NCBI GenBank assembly: GCA_022827345.1
Contig: JAJDTB010000067.1
Coordinates: forward strand, 1-37,782
Direction: 5' to 3'
Length of the DNA stretch: 37,782 nucleotides
DNA from: Gemmatimonadota bacterium
GTDB taxonomy: Bacteria > Gemmatimonadota > Gemmatimonadetes > Longimicrobiales > Gaopeijiaceae
Numbering within the stretch: the stretch's first letter is position 1; each line of letters begins with the position of its first letter. Positions 8,034 through 16,918 of this stretch are shown here, one piece after another. The translations under genes were made by a program, and so were the position numbers. The notes under the pieces are model-generated. The model was not told the origin of the DNA. It was given only the letters and a program-made list of their open reading frames with translations, and ran no database searches.

Positions 8034-10046
8034 CTACTCCGGCAACCTCAACGCCACCAGCCTCCCCGGCCGCCCCACCTGCACCACCACGTGCTGCTGC
8101 CCCTCGTGCCGGTACGTCATCATCCCGTACTGGCCGGCGCCCGGCATCTCGACCGTGCCGACGGGCTCGCCCGTCATCTTGTCGAAGGCGTTGAGGACCG
8201 GCGGCCCGTTCGCGCCCTCGGTCGTGTAGAGCAGGTCGCCCGCCACCATCTGGATCGAGAGGCCGCCGCCCCCGGCGCGTGACAGGTCCACACCCTGCGT
8301 GGCCGGGTGGTCGCGAATCGCTTCGGCCACGTCCCCAATCGGGATCCACCAGAGCCGCTCGCCCGTGTTCATGTCGTAGGCGGAGAGGCGGTTGTACGGC
8401 GGCTTCGGGATCGGCAGCCCCTGCACGCGCGGCAGTCCGCCGCCCGCGCCCGCGACCCATTGGGATATGGTGATGCCCGTGGTCCTGGGATTGTCCTGGT
8501 CGTCCGCGTCGGCGCCGAGACCCACGCGCCCGCCGCTGCAATTGCGCCGGTGCGACGCGTACAGGATCCCCGTCGTGGGGTCCAGCGTGGCCGGGTGCGT
8601 GATGTTCAGGCCGCCGTAGCAGCGGATGTTCTCGGCGACCGGGCCGCTGTAGCCCTCGTAGAGGCGCGGCACGAATGGCCCGCCGACCCGGTAGCGGCCC
8701 AGGATCTCCATCGCTTCGGCGCGCAACTCGGGGGTGAAGTCGATGATGTCGTCCTCCGAGAGGCCGATCGGCTCCATCGGTTCGGGATGCGTCGGCACCG
8801 GCTGCGTGGCCGCCGTCCAGTTGCCGGGCACCTCGGTCTGCACGACCTCCACTTCCTCGATCGGCCAGATCGGCTCGCCCGTCTCACGGTTGAACGCGAA
8901 GATGAGTCCGGTCTTGGTGGTCTGGACCACCGCCGGTACCGCCTCGCCGTCCACCGACAGGTCCACGACAATCGGGACATTGGGCAGGTCGTAGTTCCAC
9001 TGGTCGTTGTGGACGATCTGGTAGTGCCAGACGCGCTCGCCGGTGGTCGCGTCAAGTGCGATCACGCTCGTGCCGAAGAGGTTGTGCCCGGGGCGGAAGC
9101 CGCCGAAGTAGTCGATCGTGGGCGGATTCGTGGGGATATAGACGATGCCGCGCTCGTAGTCGGCCGACATCGGAGCCCACGAGGACACGTCGCCCGTGTA
9201 CTCCCAGGCGTCGTTCTCCCAGGTCTCGTGCCCGACTTCGCCGGGGCGCGGGATGACGTGGAACTTCCACCGGTGCTCGCCCGTGCGCGCGTCGAAGCCC
9301 AGGATGTCGCCCGGCACGTTCTCGATGCGCGTCTGGTAGTACCCCTGCTCGGCGGAGTTGCCGACCACCACAACCCCGTCCACCACGATCGGCGGCGACG
9401 AAGTCGTGATGTACCCGAGTTCGCGTGGAATGCCGTAGTCCGGATTGTAGTCCTCCTCGGCGCCCTCCCACGGTCCCCAGCCGTCGAGGAGGGGCGGCAG
9501 CATGTCGACGACGCCCGTCTCCGGGAAGCCGTCGATCGGGACCGGCTGACCGAATCCCTCGATGTGGCGCCCGGTCTTCGCGTCGAGGGCGTGCAGGAAG
9601 AACGCGGGCGACGTGTAGTAGATCACGCCGCGGCCGTCGAGTTCGCCGTACGCGACGCCCTTGCCGTAGTTCTGCCGCATCGACCGCTCCCAGCGCATTG
9701 TGTTCGGCTCGCGGTAGGTCCAGACGGTCTCGCCGGTCGCGGGATCGATCGCGGCGATGGTGCGCCGCTGCCCGGCGACAGTGTACAGCATCCCGTCGAT
9801 GTACGTCGGGGTCGACTTCATCTGCGGGTCGACATCGGGCCCGAAGTTGTTGGCATGCCACACCCACGCCACCTCGAGGCTCTCGAAGTTGCCGGCGTTG
9901 ATCTGGTCGACGGGCGAGTACCGGGTGCCCCACGCGTCGGCGCTTTGGAAGCGCCATTCGCCGTCGGGATTCTGGCGATCCTGGGCGAGGGCTGTGGCGG
10001 GCGCGGCGAGCAGAAGGGCGGGGACGATGAGCAAGACGGACCGCAT
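8034..10046 (-). CDS. periplasmic PQQ-type quinoprotein dehydrogenase
   Basis: A 670-residue exported enzyme of the PQQ-dependent glucose/alcohol dehydrogenase superfamily. It probably oxidises a sugar or alcohol in the periplasm and passes electrons to the respiratory chain. Start ATG 10046 has AGGAG 8 bases upstream and gives a clean signal peptide (RSVLLIVPALLLAAPATALAQ); ATG 10064 is the alternative. Beta-propeller repeats are visible as A(I/L)DxxTGxxxW motifs (AAIDPATGETVW, ALDATTGERVWHYQ, AFNRETGEPIW). The HNDQWNYDLPNVP and QTTKTGLIFAFNRETGEP stretches match the glucose-dehydrogenase branch. No N-terminal membrane helices and no fused cytochrome c domain are seen, so it needs an external electron acceptor. 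It lies about 100 bp downstream of, and in line with, the molybdenum hydroxylase genes. Substrate unknown. Confidence 0.9.
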   Translation of the reverse strand: MRSVLLIVPALLLAAPATALAQDRQNPDGEWRFQSADAWGTRYSPVDQINAGNFESLEVAWVWHANNFGPDVDPQMKSTPTYIDGMLYTVAGQRRTIAAIDPATGETVWTYREPNTMRWERSMRQNYGKGVAYGELDGRGVIYYTSPAFFLHALDAKTGRHIEGFGQPVPIDGFPETGVVDMLPPLLDGWGPWEGAEEDYNPDYGIPRELGYITTSSPPIVVDGVVVVGNSAEQGYYQTRIENVPGDILGFDARTGEHRWKFHVIPRPGEVGHETWENDAWEYTGDVSSWAPMSADYERGIVYIPTNPPTIDYFGGFRPGHNLFGTSVIALDATTGERVWHYQIVHNDQWNYDLPNVPIVVDLSVDGEAVPAVVQTTKTGLIFAFNRETGEPIWPIEEVEVVQTEVPGNWTAATQPVPTHPEPMEPIGLSEDDIIDFTPELRAEAMEILGRYRVGGPFVPRLYEGYSGPVAENIRCYGGLNITHPATLDPTTGILYASHRRNCSGGRVGLGADADDQDNPRTTGITISQWVAGAGGGLPRVQGLPIPKPPYNRLSAYDMNTGERLWWIPIGDVAEAIRDHPATQGVDLSRAGGGGLSIQMVAGDLLYTTEGANGPPVLNAFDKMTGEPVGTVEMPGAGQYGMMTYRHEGQQHVVVQVGRPGRLVALRLPE

Positions 10047-10150
10047 GCGGGGACTCCTGTTCATGGGGAGCTGGGTGTCACCCCTATGGTAGGGTGGGGC
10101 GTGCCCGTGCGCTATGTGGCAAGGGGGCCAAACGTCATGTACCCAGGCGG

Positions 10151-12646
10151 CTAGCCTGCCGCGTTCCAGCGGACCCCGGTTGACATGATATCTCCCCGCA
10201 CTTTCAACTTGCCCCGCAAGCTGCCCATCAGGCTGCCCGGGTCCTGATCGAGGGACGACGCCCGCGCCAACTCCGCCAACACCCTTTCCGGCCTGAGCGG
10301 CAACCGCCGCATGCGCACGCCCGTCGCATCGTGGATCGCGTTGGCGATCGCCGCGGGCACCGTCCGGTGCGACGGCTCGCCCGCCCCGTACGGCAGCAGA
10401 TCCGGGCGGTCGGGGTTCGGGTCGCCGTTCACGATGACGACGTCGATGTGCTCCGGGCAGTCGGTGTGCGTGATTGTGGGATGCGTGCGCCAGTCCACGC
10501 TCGTGACCTTCTCCCCGTCGAACTGCACCTCTTCATGCAGGGTGCGGCTGATTCCGTGCAGCAGGTTGCCCTGAACGGTGCTCTCGAGCCCGTCCGGGTT
10601 GATGACGAGCCCGCAGTCGTGCCCGCACACCATCCGCCGAACCCACACGCGCCCGGTCTCGCGGTCCACCTCGACCTCGGCGATCGTGGCCACCGTCGTG
10701 CGGGCCCGGTACGCGTACGCGATCCCGCGCCCGGTGAGAATGCGCTCGCTGCCCACCGGTTTGGGCGACGGACGCGGGTCCCATCCGTACGCTTCGGCCG
10801 CGGCCTCCACCACCGCAATCGAGCGGGCGCGGCGATGCGCTTCGTCGTCCTGGGTCGAGCCGCGCAGCAGCCTCAACCGGAACTCGACCGGGTCGGCGCC
10901 GGCGGCCGCGGCGAGTTCGTCGATGAACGATTCGCCGGCGAAGGTCGTCTGCGGCCCGTTGGGGTCGCGCAGGTTGCCGGTGCGAAGCGGGGTCTCGAAG
11001 GCCTGGCGGAAGCGGACCGGCAGGGTTTCCTGGCGGCGGTTCGGGATGTGGTACATGTCGTCGGGCCCGCGGCCGCCGCCGGGTGAAGGCCGCTCGGGAC
11101 GCAGCCCCATCAGCTGGGCGATCAGCACAGTCCGGGCCTGGTTGTAGCCGACGTGCGCGTAGTTGGCGATGCGGGCGCGGTAGTCCAGCGCGACCAGGTT
11201 GCCCTCGGCGTCCAGCCCGCCGCGCAGATCGAAGGCGAAGGCCGGACCCTTGGTGTCCCACGCCGTCTCCTCGTGGCGCATCCACTGCATGCGCACGGGG
11301 CGGCCGAGTTCCTTCGCCAGGTAGGCCGCCTCGAAGCCGGCGTCGTCCGCCGCGGTGCGGCCGTACAGCTGCGGGCCCTCCATCCAGATCACGCGCACGC
11401 GGTCCGGCGGCATGTCGAGGAACTCGGCGATGCCGGTGCGGTGGCTGTACGGCTTCATGTCGTTGGTGTAGATCGTCATCTGGCCGTCGGAGGGGTCGGC
11501 CAGGGCGTGCGCGGGACCGATCGCGGTGTGCCCCTGGAAGGGGACGTCGTAGGCGGCCTCGACGACCGTCGCCGCGCTGGCCAGGGCAGCCTCGGGATCG
11601 CCGACGGGCCGCGGCGGGGGACGTCCGCCACCCGGCACCGCCACCGGATCGGCGCCCCGCATGTAGTCGAACAGGTCCTCGGAGCGCGGGAACGGCGCCG
11701 CCTCCGGCTTCTCCCACTGCGCCACCAGCCGGTCCGCCGCCTCGATCGCCTGCTCCTCGCGCTCGCACACCACGGCGACGTAGTTGCCCCGGCTCACCAC
11801 ACGGATGAACCCGGGCAGGCCGCTCACCGACGACTCGTCGACGCCCACCAGGGTCGCGCCCACGAACGGCGGCCGCACGTTGCGCGCGTGCACCATCCCC
11901 GGCAGCGCCACGTCGACCGCCCATTCGAGCGAACCGTCGACCTTGCCCGGGATGTCGTACCGGGGGATCGACTGCCCGACCAGCTTGAGGTCCTGGACGG
12001 GCTTGACGCTGGCGACGCCGGTCGTCGCGTTGACGTTGCCGCCGGTCAGCGCGATGTCGAAGCGGCCTCCGCCGACCAGCTCGCCATACGTCACCGTCCG
12101 CGCGGGGTCGTCCCGCACCGAGATTACGCCATCACTCACGTCCAGCGCACCGACGGGGACGCCCCAGCGCTCCGAGGCCATCTCGAGCAGCACCCGCCGC
12201 CCTTCCGCCGCCACGCGGCGGGCCACCATCGCATCACGCTCGATCGCATCGGATCCGCCCGACCCGCCCTGATCGACGGTCTTGTCGGTCCGGCCCATGA
12301 CGAGCTTCGCCATGTCGTAGGCGATGTCGAGCTCGTCGCACATGATCTGGCGCGTGGCGGTGCCGGTGCCCTGACCGCCGTCGGTCTTGCCGACGTAGAA
12401 GGTCGCGGTGCCGTCCTCGTGCACGACCAGCCATGAGTCGAGCTGGAGGAAGTCGGGGTCGGGGTAGAGGGGAGGCTCGCCCCGCTCGTCGCCGGCGGCA
12501 CCGCGGCGCAACCCGGCCGCGCCGAAGCCCGTGAAGCCGAGGACGAAGAGCCCGGACGTCTTGAGGAAGTCGCGGCGTGAGGAGGTGCCGTCCCAGGGCG
12601 CGAGGGCACGGTCCACCTCGGCGGGAAGCTGATTCCGGCCACTCAT
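10151..12646 (-). CDS. Tat-exported molybdenum hydroxylase large subunit (isoquinoline 1-oxidoreductase beta type)
   Basis: An 831-residue molybdopterin-binding subunit of the xanthine dehydrogenase superfamily. It hydroxylates a heterocycle or oxidises an aldehyde with electrons leaving through the 2Fe-2S partner. Start ATG 12646 is set by GGAGG 7 bases upstream and overlaps the partner's stop as ATGA. A twin-arginine signal (SSRRDFLKTSG, about residues 22-32) followed by a hydrophobic segment shows export already folded, as in periplasmic IorB-like enzymes. Molybdenum-site features are YVGKTDGGQGTGTATRQIM (about 75-95), the VDQGGSGGSDA loop, and the catalytic-glutamate region GAGEPSHRTVPAAIANAI near the C-terminus. 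The single-chain Tat form distinguishes it from cytoplasmic XdhB. The usual companion cytochrome c is absent here. The substrate cannot be read from sequence. Confidence 0.92.
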   Translation of the reverse strand: MSGRNQLPAEVDRALAPWDGTSSRRDFLKTSGLFVLGFTGFGAAGLRRGAAGDERGEPPLYPDPDFLQLDSWLVVHEDGTATFYVGKTDGGQGTGTATRQIMCDELDIAYDMAKLVMGRTDKTVDQGGSGGSDAIERDAMVARRVAAEGRRVLLEMASERWGVPVGALDVSDGVISVRDDPARTVTYGELVGGGRFDIALTGGNVNATTGVASVKPVQDLKLVGQSIPRYDIPGKVDGSLEWAVDVALPGMVHARNVRPPFVGATLVGVDESSVSGLPGFIRVVSRGNYVAVVCEREEQAIEAADRLVAQWEKPEAAPFPRSEDLFDYMRGADPVAVPGGGRPPPRPVGDPEAALASAATVVEAAYDVPFQGHTAIGPAHALADPSDGQMTIYTNDMKPYSHRTGIAEFLDMPPDRVRVIWMEGPQLYGRTAADDAGFEAAYLAKELGRPVRMQWMRHEETAWDTKGPAFAFDLRGGLDAEGNLVALDYRARIANYAHVGYNQARTVLIAQLMGLRPERPSPGGGRGPDDMYHIPNRRQETLPVRFRQAFETPLRTGNLRDPNGPQTTFAGESFIDELAAAAGADPVEFRLRLLRGSTQDDEAHRRARSIAVVEAAAEAYGWDPRPSPKPVGSERILTGRGIAYAYRARTTVATIAEVEVDRETGRVWVRRMVCGHDCGLVINPDGLESTVQGNLLHGISRTLHEEVQFDGEKVTSVDWRTHPTITHTDCPEHIDVVIVNGDPNPDRPDLLPYGAGEPSHRTVPAAIANAIHDATGVRMRRLPLRPERVLAELARASSLDQDPGSLMGSLRGKLKVRGDIMSTGVRWNAAG

Positions 12647-13125
12647 CGCTCCACCTCCCCATCGGCCATCGCAACGGCCGCGCGCTTCACCGCCGCCTGG
12701 ATCCGGTAGTAGGTCATGCAGCGGCAGAGGACGCGGTTCATCCCCTCGCGGATCTCGGCGTCGGTGGGGTTCGGGTTGTCGTCGAGCAGCGCCCTGGCCG
12801 TGAGGATCTGGCCGTTCTGGCAATAGCCGCACTGCGGCACCTGCTCGTCGATCCACGCCTGCTGGACGGGATCGAGTTCGCCGTCGGCGGAAAGCCCTTC
12901 CAGCGTCGTGATCTCGGTGCCCTGCGCCCGCGCGACGGGCCGTGAACACGAGCGCACCGCGTTGCCGTTCATCAGCACCGTGCACGTCCCGCACTGGCTC
13001 AGGCCGCAGCCGAACCGGGGCCCGCGAAGGCCGAGATCGTTGCGCAGAACGTACAGCAGCGGCGTCGACGGATCGACATCGACCGTGTGCGTCTCACCGT
13101 TGACGCGAAGTGTGATTTCGCTCAT
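12643..13125 (-). CDS. 2Fe-2S subunit of molybdenum hydroxylase (isoquinoline 1-oxidoreductase alpha type)
   Basis: A 160-residue electron-transfer subunit with two [2Fe-2S] clusters. The N-terminal plant-ferredoxin-like cluster is formed by GCGLSQCGTC and a later SC. The C-terminal helical-bundle cluster is formed by CGYCQNGQ and LCRC. Order, spacing and total length are those of the small subunit of the xanthine dehydrogenase family. ATG 13125 is chosen for the AGGAGG 8 bases upstream; the frame is open a little further, but the added residues are not conserved-looking. There is no Tat signal of its own, so it would be carried out together with the Tat-tagged large subunit, whose start overlaps this stop by four bases. 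Confidence 0.93.
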   Translation of the reverse strand: MSEITLRVNGETHTVDVDPSTPLLYVLRNDLGLRGPRFGCGLSQCGTCTVLMNGNAVRSCSRPVARAQGTEITTLEGLSADGELDPVQQAWIDEQVPQCGYCQNGQILTARALLDDNPNPTDAEIREGMNRVLCRCMTYYRIQAAVKRAAVAMADGEVER

Positions 13126-13240
13126 CGAGCCGCCTCCTGTCTTGCAAATGCCCCTGCGAACCATGTGTCGCTACCGTCCGGCCGACGGCCTACATTTTGC
13201 CGCCGAGGACAGTTCGCGGGCAAGCAACCGGAGCCACCCC

Positions 13241-14344
13241 ATGAAACGCTTTGTCGTCATCGCTTCCGCTTTCCTCGCCTCCTGTGACGGGCCCGCCGGC
13301 GACGATCGCTCCACCGCCGGCCCCGCGGCCACCCTCGCCATCCTCGGCCAGGCGCTCATCGAGCACGACCCGCGGCAGTACCTCGCCGACCCCCTCGCGA
13401 CCGTCGTGCCTGTCCTGGACGCGGCCGATGCCGTCTTCACCAACCTCGAAGTCGCCATCGCCGGCCCCGGGTGCCACTGCCCGCCCACCCGCGACGACAT
13501 CTACTTTCACGGCGCCGGACCCGAAGTGCTCGACTACCTGTCCGAGATCGGCGTATCGCTGCTCGCGCTCGCCAACAACCACTCGTGGGACTACGGCCCC
13601 CAGGGCGTCGTGTCGACCTTCGAGGAAGCCGCCCGGCGGGGATTCGCCTACGCGGGGACCGGACGGACGCTGCAGCACGCGCTGGCCCCGGCGTACCGCG
13701 AAGTGGACGGTCTGCGCATCGGGCTCGCGGCCGTCGCCACCGTCAACGCGCCACCCGAGGCCGCCGCGACCGACACCGGAATCGGCGTCAACATGATGGC
13801 GCCGGGCGACGCCGCCGCCCGGGACCTCAACCTCGAGGCGATCCGCAGGGCCGCCGCGGGCAGCGATGTCCTCATCGCCTACCAGCACTTCCAGACGGAC
13901 GCTCCCGAAGGCTGGCAGGAGCGCTGGGCGAAGGCGGCGATCGACGCGGGCGCGGACCTGTACGTCAGCCACGGCGAGCCGCGGCTCTCGGGTGTCGAGG
14001 CGTACGGCGATGGGCTCATCCTCTATGGCCTGGGCAACTTCATCTTCCACACCCGCACCGAGGTCGGGAACTACCCGCGGGACGCCTGGGAGAGCGTGAT
14101 CGTCATGGTGTCCGTGGGCGAGAACGGGGTGCGCGAGGCCGTCTTCACGCCCATCGCGCTCGACGAGGGGGTCGACGACGAGCTGTTCTTCGAGCTGCGC
14201 GGCTATCCCGAGGTTGCCGGGGGCGAGCAGGGCACGGCCATTCTGGAGCGACTCGCGTCGATGTCGGCCGCGTATGGGACGCAACTCGAGATCCGGGACG
14301 GGCGGGCGCACTGGAGGGCCGAGCGGCTGGCCGGGCCGTCATGA
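13241..14344 (+). CDS. CapA-like metallophosphatase-fold lipoprotein
   Basis: A 367-residue protein of the CapA/PgsA family, a metallophosphoesterase-like fold linked in some bacteria to poly-gamma-glutamate or capsule handling. The signal ends in ASAFLASC (lipobox, Cys about residue 15). Family motifs present are NLEVAI, ALANNHSWDYG (metal-binding NNH), AYQHFQTDAPE in place of the usual HWG, SHGEPRLSGVE and YGLGNFIFHT. The first family motif (usually GDxM) is changed to GQALIEHD, so the metal site may be altered. It is transcribed away from the molybdenum hydroxylase operon, and no other capsule genes lie nearby. The real substrate is unknown. Confidence 0.85.
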   Translation: MKRFVVIASAFLASCDGPAGDDRSTAGPAATLAILGQALIEHDPRQYLADPLATVVPVLDAADAVFTNLEVAIAGPGCHCPPTRDDIYFHGAGPEVLDYLSEIGVSLLALANNHSWDYGPQGVVSTFEEAARRGFAYAGTGRTLQHALAPAYREVDGLRIGLAAVATVNAPPEAAATDTGIGVNMMAPGDAAARDLNLEAIRRAAAGSDVLIAYQHFQTDAPEGWQERWAKAAIDAGADLYVSHGEPRLSGVEAYGDGLILYGLGNFIFHTRTEVGNYPRDAWESVIVMVSVGENGVREAVFTPIALDEGVDDELFFELRGYPEVAGGEQGTAILERLASMSAAYGTQLEIRDGRAHWRAERLAGPS

Positions 14345-14402
14345 CGGACGCCGACCGCGGCGGCGAGGCGATGAGGGAGAGCGCCGAGAGAGTGGCCTGC
14401 GC

Positions 14403-15611
14403 CTACGCCAGGGACTCGCTGGACGAGCCAGCGCCGCTGTAGCCGTCGCGCCACTTCCGCGCCTCCGCCACGACCCGCGCGACATCGTCCTCGTTGTTGT
14501 AGACGCCGACCGAGAAGCGCAGCGTCCCGCTCCGGATCGCCAGCCGAACCCCGGCGGCGCGCAGGTGCGCGTGCAGCGATTTCATCGCCGGATCGTCGAC
14601 GCTGTAGTGCCGGCCGCCGCCGCTCTTCCCCACGCAGACGATGTGCGCCAGGTGGGGTCCGGGCCGTCCGCCGGCCACCGGAAGCCCCAGATCGAGCAGT
14701 TTGTCCGCCAAAAAAGCCGCATTCTGGCGGACAAACGCCTCAATCCGGTCGACCCGCCACTCTGCGAGCAGTTCCAGCGCCGCTCCCGCCGCCGCCGCGC
14801 CCAGGTAGTTGTAGTTGCCGATGTCGAACCGCAAGGCGCCGAGCGCGTACCGCAGTTCGTCGTCCACGTACTCGGTCTCGTGAGCGCCCAGGGCGACGCC
14901 GAAGCGGGCGAGATGGGCCGGAACCAGCGTGTCGGCGAGTTCCCGCCGGACGTAGAGGAAGCCGAAGCCGTACTCCGCCAGCAGGCACTTCTGCGTCGCG
15001 ACCGCCAGCGCGTCGATGCCGAGTTCCTCGACGTCGGTGCGCAGAGCCCCGACCGACTGCGCCGCGTCGACCAGCGTCACCGCGCCCACGCGCCGCGCCG
15101 CCGCCACGATCCCCTTCACATCGGTGACGAAGCCCGGTGCGAAGGAGATGCTGGGGATGGTCACGAGCCGGGTGCGCTCGTCCATCGCCGCTGCCATCGC
15201 CTCGACCCGAACATGACCGTCTTCGGGGGCCACCGTGCGCACCTCGATCCCGCGCAGCCGTGCCAGGTTGTGCCACGGGTAGATGTTGTTGGGGTGCTCG
15301 AGCGCGGGGCACAGCACCACGTTGTCGTCCGCCTCCCAGGGCAGGCTCGTGCCGAAGAGGTTCAGCCCCTCGGACACGTTCTTGGTGATCGCGATCTCGT
15401 CCCCGCGCGCCCCGATCAGCCCGGCAAACGACGACCGCGTTTCCTCGACAACCGCCCGCATGGCGTCCTTGTCGCCCCCGCGCAGCATCCGCATCCGCAG
15501 GTGGTCCGCAATCGCCGCCCGCACCGGCTCGGGCACGAGCGCACGCGCGGAGATGTCGAGGTAGACCTGCTCGTCCGCGCCGGGAAACAGCGCCCGAATG
15601 TCGGGATTCAT
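14403..15611 (-). CDS. class V aminotransferase (cysteine desulfurase-like PLP enzyme)
   Basis: A 402-residue cytoplasmic PLP enzyme of fold type I, class V. The N-terminus (YLDISARALVPEPVRAAI) matches the family opening. VDAAQSVG contains the aspartate that pairs with the PLP ring nitrogen, and ATQKCLL holds the likely Schiff-base lysine. SPEG-type small-domain motifs follow, with LRFSVGVYNNEDDV near the end. The cysteine-bearing loop that delivers sulfur in NifS/IscS enzymes is not clear, so an isopenicillin-N-epimerase-like or other transaminase/lyase role is as likely as desulfuration. The gene lies 67 bp after the symporter gene on the same strand and converges with the CapA-like gene. 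Confidence 0.9.
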   Translation of the reverse strand: MNPDIRALFPGADEQVYLDISARALVPEPVRAAIADHLRMRMLRGGDKDAMRAVVEETRSSFAGLIGARGDEIAITKNVSEGLNLFGTSLPWEADDNVVLCPALEHPNNIYPWHNLARLRGIEVRTVAPEDGHVRVEAMAAAMDERTRLVTIPSISFAPGFVTDVKGIVAAARRVGAVTLVDAAQSVGALRTDVEELGIDALAVATQKCLLAEYGFGFLYVRRELADTLVPAHLARFGVALGAHETEYVDDELRYALGALRFDIGNYNYLGAAAAGAALELLAEWRVDRIEAFVRQNAAFLADKLLDLGLPVAGGRPGPHLAHIVCVGKSGGGRHYSVDDPAMKSLHAHLRAAGVRLAIRSGTLRFSVGVYNNEDDVARVVAEARKWRDGYSGAGSSSESLA

Positions 15612-15678
15612 GCTTGTCTCGCCTCCGTCATCGTCATGCCGGCCCGCTCACCCTCGGGCGCGCCCTGAAACCCCCGTC

Positions 15679-16905
15679 TCAACCCCGCTTCGCCTCCGAC
15701 CTCGCCACCAGCGACGTTCCCACCATGTCGCCCATGATATTAATAGTCGTGTTTCCGATGTCGACCAGCCTGTAGATCCCGCCGACGATCGCCGCGACCT
15801 CGATCGGCAGCCCGAACGCCTGCACATAGATCAGCGCGATGACCAGTCCGCCGCCGGGAATGCCGCCGGATCCCTCCGACAGCAGCAGTCCCAGCAGCAG
15901 GATCGCGACAAAATCGGCCGGCGTAAAATCTACACCCGCCGCTTGCGCGGTGAAGATGAGGACCGCGCCCAGCATGGCTGCCGTCCCGTCCTTGTTGAGT
16001 TGTGCCCCCAGCGGGAGGGTGAACGAATACACGCCGCGGGGCAGGCCGAGCCTGCGCGCCGTCTCCATTCCCACGGAGAGCGATGCGAGGCTCGACGTCG
16101 TGGCCGCGGTGGTCGCCCAAAGGGACCCCGTATCGCGCAGGAAGCGGCCCGGGCGGAAATCGCTGAAAAGGCGCAGCAACGTCATGTACCCGGCGAAGAT
16201 GACGAGTTGCGCGGCCCACAGACCGCCCAGAAAACGCGCCATCGGCCCGATCAGTTCGGCCCCGTAGCGTCCCACCGTCACCGCGACGAGGGCCCCGATC
16301 CCGACCGGCGCCGTCCACAGAATGAGGTGGACCAGGCGCCGGAACAGGCCCGCGAGGTCCTCGTACGCGGTTGCGAGACGTTCGCGCGCGCCGCCCCGAA
16401 GCGCCATTGTCGCGACCCCGAGCAGCAGCGCGAGGACGACCAGCTGCACCACGTTCCCGTCGCTGAACGCCCTGAAGACGTTCGTCGGGATCATCCCGAG
16501 CAGGATCTCCGCTACCCCCGGCACCTCGCCCACCGGCCCCACGACCTCCTCGGTGAGCTGCATGCCGTCGCCCGGCCGCAGCAGCGAGGCGGCCCCGATC
16601 CCCAGGGACAGCGCGATCAGGTCCGTCGTCAGGTAGTAGCCGAGCGTCTTCCCGGCCAGGCGGCCCAGCGTGCGCGTGTCCCCGAGGGCGGTCAGCCCCG
16701 CGAGCAGGTTGAAGAAGACGAGCGGCACGGCGGCCAGAACCAGCAGGTTGATGAAGAGGTCGCCGACCGGCTCCAGGACTGCGACCCGTTCGCCCATGAC
16801 CGCGCCCACCGCGACCCCCGCCAGCATCCCGATGAGGATGCGGGTGCCGAGGCCGGTGCGGCGCCGGCCGTTGCCGGGGTCCGACTCGGCAGGCGTCGTT
16901 GTCAT
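15679..16905 (-). CDS. dicarboxylate/amino acid:cation symporter (DAACS, GltP family)
   Basis: A 408-residue inner-membrane secondary transporter that imports acidic amino acids or C4-dicarboxylates with Na+ or H+. Eight or so hydrophobic segments are visible. Family signatures are the serine-rich hairpin TTAATTSSLAS (HP1), LPLGAQLNKDGTA in TM7 (family NMDGTA; here Lys replaces Met), LLLSEGSGGIPGGG (HP2) and VDIGNTTINIMGD in TM8 (family NVxGD). The Met-to-Lys change in the TM7 motif touches the Na+ site and could point to proton coupling. ATG 16905 begins 13 bp after the stop of the S41-like lipoprotein gene; no clear Shine-Dalgarno is seen, which fits translational coupling. Confidence 0.93.
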   Translation of the reverse strand: MTTTPAESDPGNGRRRTGLGTRILIGMLAGVAVGAVMGERVAVLEPVGDLFINLLVLAAVPLVFFNLLAGLTALGDTRTLGRLAGKTLGYYLTTDLIALSLGIGAASLLRPGDGMQLTEEVVGPVGEVPGVAEILLGMIPTNVFRAFSDGNVVQLVVLALLLGVATMALRGGARERLATAYEDLAGLFRRLVHLILWTAPVGIGALVAVTVGRYGAELIGPMARFLGGLWAAQLVIFAGYMTLLRLFSDFRPGRFLRDTGSLWATTAATTSSLASLSVGMETARRLGLPRGVYSFTLPLGAQLNKDGTAAMLGAVLIFTAQAAGVDFTPADFVAILLLGLLLSEGSGGIPGGGLVIALIYVQAFGLPIEVAAIVGGIYRLVDIGNTTINIMGDMVGTSLVARSEAKRG

Positions 16906-16918
16906 CGCGCGGACGAGT

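Noticed and set aside
8307-10154. Plus-strand open frame of about 615 codons over the PQQ dehydrogenase
   Set aside because: Antisense shadow of a gene with strong domain evidence; composition driven by GC-rich third positions.
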